Source: Lampris incognitus
Taxonomy: Eukaryota; Chordata; Actinopteri; Lampriformes; Lampridae
DNA length: 64,000 bases
Direction of reading: 5' to 3'
Assembly: GCF_029633865.1 (NCBI RefSeq)
Contig: NC_079216.1
Span: 68,570,167 to 68,634,166, forward strand
Shown here: one piece after another, positions 1 to 10,585 of the stretch
Numbering within the stretch: position 1 is the first letter of the stretch
Layout: every line of letters starts with the position of its first letter
Position numbers and translations under genes: made by a program
The notes under the pieces: generated by a model
Told to the model about the DNA's origin: nothing
What the model saw: only the letters and a program-made list of their open reading frames with translations
Databases searched by the model: none

Positions 1-262
1 GAGCGAGAGAGAGCGAGAAAGGGGGGGAGGCAGAGAGAGAGACAGAGGGGGAGAGAGAGGGGGGGAGAGAGAGACAGAGAGAGAGCGAGAGAGAGGGAGA
101 GAGGGAGAGAGAGGGGGGGGACACAGAGAGAGGGGGGGGAGACACAGAGAGAGAGGGAGAGAGAGAGGGAGAGAGAGGGGGGCACAGAGAGAGGGGGGGA
201 GACACAGAGAGAGAGGGAGAGAGAGAGAGAGAGGGGGAGAGAGAGGGAGAGAGGGAGTGTAC
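1..262. repeat. Purine-rich low-complexity tract (GA/G)n
   Basis: The stretch is almost wholly purine on the + strand, mixing GAGA dinucleotide runs with G runs. It is simple-sequence DNA upstream of nudt4, and no gene is seen in it. Confidence 0.9.
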
Positions 263-499
263 GTGGTTGGAGGAGGACAAGTGAGACGAGATGCCCGACC
301 TCCATCTGGGCGGAAGAATCAGTCCGTACATGTATGTTAGTGCTGAAGCGCCTTCAAACATCGGCCGTTGTTTTCACCGCTAGTCGGCAAATCTGGCGCT
401 TGACTGAGGCCCTTTGACCTTGTAGCGGAAGTGACGTAACAGTAACGAAATCTTCTTCGGAGTACCGAAATCGGATCACAAGTGGTCAGCAGGACGCAT

Positions 500-967
500 T
501 TGGAGACGCATGGTAGACACGGGTGTAAACGGCGACGTGTCTCGCTGTCCACGTGTGATCCGATCGCCCGGAGCGCATTTTAAAGCCCGGTGTGAACGGG
601 GCGACGGTGGCTGCACAGAGCGAGCTCGCCGACCGCAGATGTGACTTGTCAGTGATTGGCTGACAGCGGCGCGGAGCCGTCATGGTGTTCAGTTTATACA
701 AGCAGCGCTACTCCGCAGCGCCGCAGCCGCAGCGCTACTCCGCCGCCGCCGCCGCCGCAGCGCTACTCCGCAGCCTCCGCAGCGGAATGAATAAAGTGCG
801 CGTTTTTTCCACCCGGCTTATGTAAAGACGGTGCGTCGAGGGTCCTTTATTTATGTATTTCTGTGGCCGCTCGACCCGCTAAAGGGACTCGGTCCGGTTG
901 GATCCTGATTTCGACCCCCCCCCCTCCGCATTTTGACGTTTTCCAGGGTTTAGAAGATTTGGACTTT
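500..967 (+). promoter_or_regulatory. nudt4: Putative nudt4 promoter and 5'UTR, CpG-rich
   Basis: CpG-rich sequence runs from about 500 through the first coding exon to about 1340, in contrast to the AT-richer introns. It includes three copies of CAGCGCTACTCCGC (703-716, 730-743, 758-771) around a short GCC run. No canonical TATA box is obvious at a useful distance. The transcription start cannot be fixed from sequence; the 5'UTR presumably lies within the last few hundred bases before the ATG at 968. Confidence 0.55.
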
Positions 968-1066
968 ATGATGAAGTTTAAACCCAACCAGACCAGGACG
1001 TATGACGGGGAGGGCTTCAAGAGGCGAGCGGCGTGTTTGTGCTTCAGGAACGAGAAGGAGGACGAG
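968..1066 (+). CDS. nudt4: nudt4 coding exon 1 (residues 1-33)
   Basis: The exon encodes the conserved N-terminus from MMKFKPNQTRTYD to NEKEDE and ends at GAG|gtgagt in phase 0. Confidence 0.93.
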
Positions 1067-4000
1067 GTGAGTGGGAGCCGAGTGGGAGCCGAGTGGGGGC
1101 CGAGTGGGAGCCGAGGGCGGACATTGCAGTCACGTCTCCTCACGGTGTGTATGTGAAGACCTGCACCGCTGGGACGTGAGTTAACACCCACACGGCCGCG
1201 GCCGGCAACCGGCCTGCAGCGCAGCCGCTGCTGGACTTGTGGAGCCAAGGCGGAGAAGTGAGGTTGTATCGAAACCGCCTCCTGCGAAAGAACGAACCAG
1301 AACCGTTACCCGACCGGAGCGAACTGTTTCTGTTCTTCACCGCCGGTGTTTCATGACAGAGCGGGGGGGGGGGTTGTGTGTGTACTTATTTTTGTGAATT
1401 TGTAAGGACCAATTTAAATGTTCAACTATAAGATTGGGGACATTTTGACCAGTCCTTGTTTCTTCATGTGTCTGTTCTAGGGTCAGGGGTAAGGATTAGG
1501 TTACGTTTTCAGGGTAAGGCTTAAGGTTAGGCGTGTATGTAGTGCTGATGGTTAACTCTTACTCACAACATACATTGCATTGTATAGATTTTGCCCAGTT
1601 TGTGACTAGTGTTGTCAGTGAGGGTCCTCACCAGTTTAGAAAGTCGCGTGCGTGCGTGCGTGTCAGGGGCGATGTACTCCTGTCGTAGTCCCATGGGCCC
1701 TTTCTGCTCCCGACAGCCACGTGGCCAACCACCCCAACAACCCGATCTACCTCCGCACACGCAGACGCTGCTGAGCCACGCCTCGCCACGACAAGCATAC
1801 GACACATGAATTCATTTCATTTATACTTCATCACATCTTTCAAATAATACAACCATCTGTCTTCAACACGCCACACTTCAAAATGTCAACGCAGCGACAC
1901 ACTGTCAGCAACACATTTCTGCAAACGCGAGCAGCCGTACAACAGACCAGAGCAGACGCACTGCAAGCTGCATGCAGTCTAGAGCATATTGTAGCGAACT
2001 CGGGGGGCAACCACGGGAACTGCCGCGGCGCGAGCCCGTATCGCCCGCACCGCGGGAGACATCGCTGACCGCTCGACTAAAGGGATTAGCGTTTTTGCTT
2101 GCGGAGTGGGAGACACGGGTTCGCGTCCCGGCTGTGGCGACGGTCTTCCGGACTACCCTCCGAATTCGCTACATTATGAATGCCATAACGACAAACATTT
2201 CACCGCAATGAAACACCAACTTGCCAGCAGAAGTGTCCATGCCTGGTTCTCTTGGCAGCAGAAGTGTCCATGCCTGGTTCTCTTGGCAGCAGAAGTGTCC
2301 GTGCCTGGTTCTCTTGGCAGCAGAAGTGTCCGTGCCTGGTTCTCTTGGCAGCAGAAGTGTCCCTGCCTGGTTCTCTTGGCAGCAGAAGTGTCCATGGCTG
2401 GTTCTCTTGGCAGCAGAAGTGTCCATGCCTGGTTCTCTTGGCAGCAGAAGTGTCCATGGCTGGTTCTCTTGGCAGCAGAAGTGTCCGTGCCTGGTTCTCT
2501 TGGCAGCAGAAGTGCCCGTGCCTGGTTCTCTTGGCAGCAGAAGTGCCCATGCCTGGTTCTCTTGGCAGCAGAAGTGTCCGTGCCTGGTTCTCTTGGCAGC
2601 AGAAGTGTCCGTGCCTGGTTCTCTTGGCAGCAGAAGTGCCCGTGCCTGGTTCTCTTGGCAGCAGAAGTGTCCCTGCCTGGTTCTCTTGGCAGCAGAAGTG
2701 TCCATGGCTGGTTCTCTTGGCAGCAGAAGTGTCCATGCCTGGTTCTCTTGGCAGCAGAAGTGTCCATGCCTGGTTCTCTTGCCAGCAGAAGTGCCCGTGC
2801 CTGGTTCTCTTGCCAGCAGAAGTGTCCATGCCTGGTTCTCTTGGCAGCAGAAGTGTCCGTGCCTGGTTCTCTTGGCAGCAGAAGTGTCCCTGCCTGGTTC
2901 TCTTGGCAGCAGAAGTGTCCTTGCCTGGTTCTCTTGGCAGCAGAAGTGTCCGTGCCTGGTTCTCTTGGCAGCAGAAGTGCCCGTGCCTGGTTCTCTTGGC
3001 AGCAGAAGTGCCCATGCCTGGTTCTCTTGGCAGCAGAAGAGTGCATGCCTGGTTCTCTTGCCAGCAGAAGTGTCTGTGCGTGGTTCTCTTGCCAGCAGAA
3101 GTGTCCATGCCTGGTTCTCTTGCCAGCAGAAGTGTCCATGCCTGGTTCTCTTGCCAGCAGAAGTGTCCATGCCTGGTTCTCTTGCCAGCAGAAGTGTCCA
3201 TGGCTGGTTCTCTTGCCAGCAGAAGTGTCCATGCGTGGTTCTCTTGGCAGCAGAAGTGTCCATGCCTGGTTCTCTTGCCAGCAGAAGTGTCCATGCCTGG
3301 TTCTCTTGCCAGCAGAAGTGCCCGTGCCTGGTTCTCTTGCCAGCAGAAGTGTCCATGCGTGGTTCTCTTGGCAGCAGAAGTGTCCATGCCTGGTTTTCTT
3401 GGCAGCAGAAGTGTCCATGCCTGGTTCTCTTGCCAGCAGAAGTGTCCATGGCTGGTTCTCTTGCCAGCAGAAGTGTCCATGCCTGGTTCTCTTGCCAGCA
3501 GAAGTGTCCATGCGTGGTTCTCTTGCCAGCAGAAGTGTCCATGCGTGGTTCTCTTGGCAGCAGAAGTGTCCATGCGTGGTTCTCTTGGCAGCAGAAGTGT
3601 CCATGCCTGGTTCTCTTGCCAGCAGAAGTGTCCATGCCTGGTTCTCTTGCCAGCAGAAGTGTCCATGCCTGGTTCTCTTGCCAGCAGAAGTGTCCATGCC
3701 TGGTTCTCTTGCCAGCAGAAGTGTCCATGGCTGGTTCTCTTGCCAGCAGAAGTGTCCATGCGTGGTTCTCTTGGCAGCAGAAGTGTCCATGCCTGGTTCT
3801 CTTGCCAGCAGAAGTGTCCATGCCTGGTTCTCTTGCCAGCAGAAGTGCCCGTGCCTGGTTCTCTTGCCAGCAGAAGTGTCCATGCGTGGTTCTCTTGGCA
3901 GCAGAAGTGTCCATGCCTGGTTTTCTTGGCAGCAGAAGTGTCCATGCCTGGTTCTCTTGCCAGCAGAAGTGTCCATGGCTGGTTCTCTTGCCAGCAGAAG

Positions 4001-5597
4001 TGTCCATGCGTGGTTCTCTTGGCAGCAGAAGTGTCCATGCCTGGTTCTCTTGCCAGCAGAAGTGTCCATGCGTGGTTCTCTTGGCAGCAGAAGTGTCCAT
4101 GGCTGGTTCTCTTGCCAGCAGAAGTGCCCGTGCCTGGTTCTCTTGGCAGCAGAAGTGTCCATGGCTGGTTCTCTTGGCAGCAGAAGAGACCATGCCTGGT
4201 TCTCTTGCCAGCAGAAGTGTCCATGCGTGGTTCTCTTGGCAGCAGAAGAGACCATGCCTGGTTCTCTTGCCAGCAGAAGTGTCCATGCCTGGTTCTCTTG
4301 GCAGCAGAAGAGACCATGCCTGGTTCTCTTGCCAGCAGAAGTGTCCATGCCTGGTTCTCTTGGCAGCAGAAGAGACCATGCCTGGTTCTCTTGCCAGCAG
4401 AAGTGTCCATGCGTGGTTCTCTTGGCAGCAGAAGTGTCCATGGCTGGTTCTCTTGCCAGCAGAAGTGCCCGTGCCTGGTTCTCTTGCCAGCAGAATCTCT
4501 GATGAGATTTGTCGTCGCTTTGGGCCGTTTTGAAAAGTCCCCAGTAACTTTGGTATTTTTAAGTAACTCCTGGTCTCGCTTTACTTTCTCTTTTTGGACC
4601 TTTCACTTTTGATCACTCCTCTCCATCCATCCATTATCCAAACCGCTTATCCTTCTCTCTCATGTCTCCGAAATTCCGCTGTGGTTGTTTTTTTTCCCCT
4701 TTTTCTTTTTTTTCTTCTTTTTTTTATGAAGAGGTCGTGAGGGTTCATAACGTTGCAACACTGACACCAGCTTGACCGGTGTCAACAAACACCGTCGGCA
4801 ACAAACTGGCCAATCAGTACGCACGATTTATGACATTAACCCTCCTCTAAAAGAATAATTATTACTATTACTATTATTATTTTATCTGACTAAATATTAT
4901 ATCATCTGTCTAAAATGGAAGGAATCCGTCTGTCCTTCGATTTTCTCGACAACAGTTCATCCGATCCGCTTCACACTTTCTGGCTGTGTTGCTGCGGCCC
5001 CGAGGAAGTGCGGTGTCGACTGTGAAGCTGTTTGGATGAGCGGTTCTCAAGAAGATCACATACATACTGTAACGTGCATGGATAAGAAGACACGCTGGCC
5101 GCTGGGTGGCTCGCGGGTCTGACCCTTTAGTCGAGCGGTCAGCGATGCCTCCTGCGGTGCGGGCGATACGGGTTCGCTTCCCGGCCGCGGCACTTCCTGT
5201 GGTTGCGTTGTCCCCCGAATTCGCTACAATACATACATACATACATCCATACTGGGGGGGGGGGCAAGTCCGGGAACTGCCTCAGCCGGGACGCGAACGT
5301 GAGTCTCCCGCACACGGGCGACTAGTACGTTAACCAGTCGGCTAAAGGGTCCGACCCGTTAGCCGCGGGCTAGCCAGTCTACGTATCCGTGCATGATACA
5401 TATGCATACAGACGAGACATTTTGCAGTGGCGATCGGACGAACAGCGCCAGCCTGCCGTTGCAACCCATATTGTGGTCGGAGATGGGATTACACCCGGAC
5501 GGGAACTGCACTAGTATTGATAGACATCCATAGACCCTTTGCAATTCAGGGCCCCTGGGCTCCAACCCAGGAAAGCCTGTACATTAAATCGCCACTG

Positions 5598-5632
<35 letters not shown>

Positions 5633-8600
5633 GCGGGGTATTCAAATTCTTTAGTAAGGCAGCAATAGTGAACATCAGCTTTGTTTTAATGGAGACATCA
5701 ACAGCCAAATGTTTGACCTATAAAGTGGTATGAGCCTTTAACATTTGGCACCCACTGCCTGCCCACTACCACTGCCCAACCTGAGACTGCAGTTGCCCTA
5801 TCTGCAGGTGTTTGTTATGGCCAGGACATAATCTTGCTGTGTAGTATATAAGAGAACAGTCCTAGAAAATCTCCTTTCTCCACATAATTCATAAAAACAC
5901 TCTGATGTGGCATTGCTACCGCTGTTGCTTGACTATGGTCAGAAGTGGAGTACCCTGAGATGATCCGAGTATATTTCATATACTATTCATCTTGCTTAAA
6001 ACTAAGGGATTGCTTGAATGTGTTTTACACTCACCACAGATTGCATTTTATAGATTTTGCCTGGCTTGTGATTTGCAAATATTACTGCTCCACTCCCTCA
6101 CATGATAAGTACTGCACCCCAACCTAAAAATACTAGCTGTCTGTGTGAAGTCTTGTGTCTCTGCAGTGTCTTTTCTGAGCTGGTGTTGGCTTACTGGCCT
6201 GAGGCCTCAGCTGTCGTGATTATTGTACAGGGCCGTAACCATTGAATGGTCAAAACACAGGTTAATGTGATCACTCAAGCACCACCAAAGACCTGAGATT
6301 TCTGGACTTTCCTGAACATCCCCCGGAAACAAACACTTGCTCGCCTGTGCACCTTTTATCCCTGAGCTAGAAATAGGTAGAATGGGGCTTTTCTACACTT
6401 CATATGGAGTCATTACATATCCCGTTAGACCGTTCGATTCGTACGAAACTGCAGTTAGCACAGCTTGGCTTAGGCTCAGAGTTGTGAGGTTCAAATTTCA
6501 TTGAAAGTAGTGGTTAAACTTTTCAAATAGTCTGTGTTCTGCATGCTAGCTTGCAGAAGGGTTTGGCTTATTAAGCGCTAAATACATCCTGAACACCTTT
6601 CAGGTAACAGTGGTTATACCCGGGCTGCTGTTTCAGATTAGGCAGGGCAGATCTGGCACGGTATAGACACACACTACGAGGTATAGACACACACACTACA
6701 AGGTGTAGACACACACTACGAGGTATAGACACACACTCTACAAGGTATAGACACACACTACGAGGTATAGACACACACTATGAGGTATAGACACACACAC
6801 TACAAGGTATAGACACACACTACGAGGTATAGACACACACTATGAGGTATAGACACACACTATGAGGTATAGACACACACTACGAGGTATAGACACACAC
6901 ACTACAAGGTATAGACACACACTACAAAGTATAGACACACACTACGAGGTATAGACACACACTACAAAGTATAGACACACACTACAAGGTATAGACACAC
7001 ACTACGAGGTATAGACACACACACTACGAGGGATAGACACACACACTACAAGGTATAGACACACACTACAAGGTATAGACACACACTACAAAGTATAGAC
7101 ACACACTACAAAGTATAGACACACACTACAAGGTATAGACACACACTACAAAGTATAGACACACACTACAAGGTATAGACACACACTACGAGGTATAGAC
7201 ACACACACTACAAGGTATAGACACACACTACAAAGTATAGACACACACTACGAGGTATAGACACACACACTACGAGGGATAGACACACACACTACAAGGT
7301 ATAGACACACACTACAAGGTATAGACACACACCACGAGGTATAGACACACACTACAAAGTATAGACACACACTATGAGGTATAGACACACACTACAAAGT
7401 ATAGACACACACTACGAGGTATAGACACACACACTACAAAGTATAGACACACACTACGAGGTATAGACACACACACTACGAGGTATAGACACACACACTA
7501 CGAGGTGTAGACACACACACTACGAGGTGTAGACACACACTACGAGGTATAGACACACACACTACGAGGTGTAGACACACACACTACGAGGTGTAGACAC
7601 ACACACTACGAGGTGTAGACACACACACTACGAGGTATAGACACACACACTACGAGGTGTAGACACACACACTACGAGGTGTAGACACACACTACGAGGT
7701 ATAGACACACACACTACGAGGTATAGACACACACACTACGAGGTATAGACACACACTACGAGGTATAGACACACACACTACGAGGTGTAGACACACACAC
7801 TACGAGGTATAGACACACACACTACGAGGTGTAGACACACACTACGAGGTATAGACACACACACTACGAGGTATAGACACACACTACGAGGTATAGACAC
7901 ACACTACGAGGTATAGACACACACACTACGAGGTGTAGACACACACACTACGAGGTATAGACACACACACTACGAGGTGTAGACACACACACTACGAGGT
8001 ATAGACACACACACTACGAGGTATAGACACACACACTACGAGGTATAGACACACACTACGAGGTATAGACACACACACTATGAGGTATAGACACACACAC
8101 TACGAGGTATAGACACACACACTATGAGGTATAGACACACACTACGAGGTATAGACACACACTATGAGGTATAGACACACACACTACGGGGTGTAGACAC
8201 ACACTACGAGGTATAGACACACACACTACGAGGTGTAGACACACACTACGAGGTATAGACACACACACTACGAGGTATAGACACACACACTACGAGGTAT
8301 AGACACACACACTACGAGGTATAGACACACACACTATGAGGTATAGACACACACACTACGAGGTATAGACACACACTACGAGGTGTAGACACACACACTA
8401 CGAGGTATAGACACACACTATGAGGTATAGACACACACACTACGAGGTATAGACACACACACTACGAGGTATAGACACACACACTACGAGGTGTAGACAC
8501 ACACACTACGAGGTATAGACACACACACTACGAGGTATAGACACACACACTACGAGGTATAGACACACACACTACGAGGTGTAGACACACACACTACGAG

Positions 8601-10510
8601 GTGTAGACACACACACTACGAGGTATAGACACACACACTACGAGGTGTAGACACACACTACGGGGTATAGACACACACACTACGAGGCCCGTTGGTCGTT
8701 TGAATGGGCAGATAAAGAATGTGTGCGGTGCCGAGAGACTTGGTGTGGTGGTTCTGAGGCGAGTGCACCTCAGAGGACTTGAAGTACAGACAGAGCTTGA
8801 TTGTGGTGCCATTTAAATGTGATTTTAACATGGAATGTAAATGATAGCAGAGGAGGTGTCTTACATCATAAGGTCTCTTCTGCCCAGTGACGGAGCTCCT
8901 TTCAGTCCCACATGTGATAGGAGGGGTGGGGGTGGGGGGTGGATGAGGGGTAAGTGTTACACCCTGTGCTAAACACCAAGTGACCTGTCAGCTGCAATTT
9001 ATAGAAAGGAGTTACAGGCACTAGCTGTCCCCTGAGAGATTTGCTTTCCTCCTCCTGCTCCTGCTCCTCCTCCTGCTCCTGCTCCTGCTCCTGCTCCTCC
9101 TCCTGCTCCTGCTCCTCCTCCTCCTCCTGCTCCTGCTCCTCCTCCTGCTCCTGCTCCTCCTCCTGCTCCTCCTCCTGCTCCTGCTCCTCCTCCTCCTCCT
9201 GCTCCTCCTCCTCCTCCTGCTCCTCCTCCTCTCCCCACTGCACACCGTCATGGTCTCCTTTCTACCCATCCGTCAGTACCGGTCACTCTGCTGTCCCGCC
9301 AGCGGCAGGGTGCTCACGTTCCCTGGAGCCTCCTTGACGACCGTGTGCCTAACGAAGTGCGTTGAGCCCATGGGACCTGCTTTGCAACCCTGGGCCTCCA
9401 TTCTTCAGGCTTTTGTCTTCCACGTTACAGTTCACACATACTGTTTGTTGGCGATTTAGCTACGCCGCGGTTGCTTGCTCAAAATGCCAGTTGATGCTGG
9501 AGGGGGGGCCAGGTGGACAGGACCAGGACTGTACACAAACGCTAGACAGGATGAGGACGTTTCCATTCAGAAAGGGCTAAACAGACCCTTTAAATCCTCC
9601 CCCTTCCCCCTCACGACTGACCAGGGCAAGAAACCGCTTGGTGAACTGGCAGACGGGGGCGCTCTCTGTGGTCGAGGCCTTGCAGGCAAACAATAACATA
9701 GTGGCAGCACTGAGAGACGCGTTTGAACAAGACTTTCCACTTTTTATGTTTTTAGCCCAGCGAACGAGCAGATAACATGTTGTTTTCAGCATATTATGAT
9801 TTAACTTTTGCAAAGTAGGATGTGTTTGAAGACCGCACAGAAACTCCTCTGTCTCCAGTTCAGCCTCAGGGAATTGTTTTTCCAGCTTGTAATAATTAGC
9901 AAATAAAGAATACCAATAGGGTCTATTGTAGCTTTTGACGTCATCAGACCAAATGTCATCACATTTATAATCCTTTGTAGGTGCAAGAAAAATCCGGTAT
10001 TTTGACATATGAGCTGAAACACTGTTTTTTTCTTCTACTATATTTCACCGTTTATTCAGCACCAGCACCTGGGATAGTGCGGTTTGGCGTGGCGTCTGAT
10101 GTCAGTATTGGTGTTGGTGCAGCTCGACTAACTGTGTTGTTGTTTTGTGATAAATGTTCATCTGAGAGGTCGAGTCCTTCGTCATGAAGCTCACATGGAC
10201 ACTTTCAGTCTGGCCACTCAAAGCTCCAGTCTGACAAGGCCTCCCGCTGACCCGGGTCACTGGCCCTGCTCTGCTAAGCTGACCCGGGTCACTGGCCCTG
10301 CTCTGCTAAGCTGACCCGGGTCACTGGCCCTGCTCTGCTAAGCTGACCCGGGTCACTGGCCCTGCTCTGCTAAGCTGACCCGGGTCACTGGCCCTGCTCT
10401 GCTAAGCTGACCCGGGTCACTGGCCCTGCTCTGCTAAGCTGTTTTGGTTTTCATGCAGAAAGGCAACTGCTGATCCAGAGCTTTCTCTAAAGCCAGCCTG
10501 TGTGTGTGTG

Positions 10511-10585
<75 letters not shown>

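Noticed and set aside
1480..1540. Interstitial telomeric repeat
   Set aside because: The TTAGG-like words are degenerate and irregular; they look like part of an interspersed repeat.
2106..4612. Six overlapping open frames of 736-798 codons
   Set aside because: They are produced by a stop-free 31-bp tandem unit; the repeat peptides match no domain and the frames exist on both strands.
6661..8687. Possible CRISPR-like repeat array
   Set aside because: Units are directly tandem without unique spacers, in a vertebrate genome; it is a minisatellite.
8902..9337. Glu-rich, Arg/Ser-rich and Cys/Ser-rich frames
   Set aside because: Translation of the CTCCTG/CTCCTC simple repeat; no SR protein or other gene context.
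9577..10008. 143-codon minus-strand frame starting MSKYRIFLAPTKDYK
   Set aside because: I recognise no family. It lies inside nudt4 intron 1 with no promoter or splice evidence, so it remains only an open frame.
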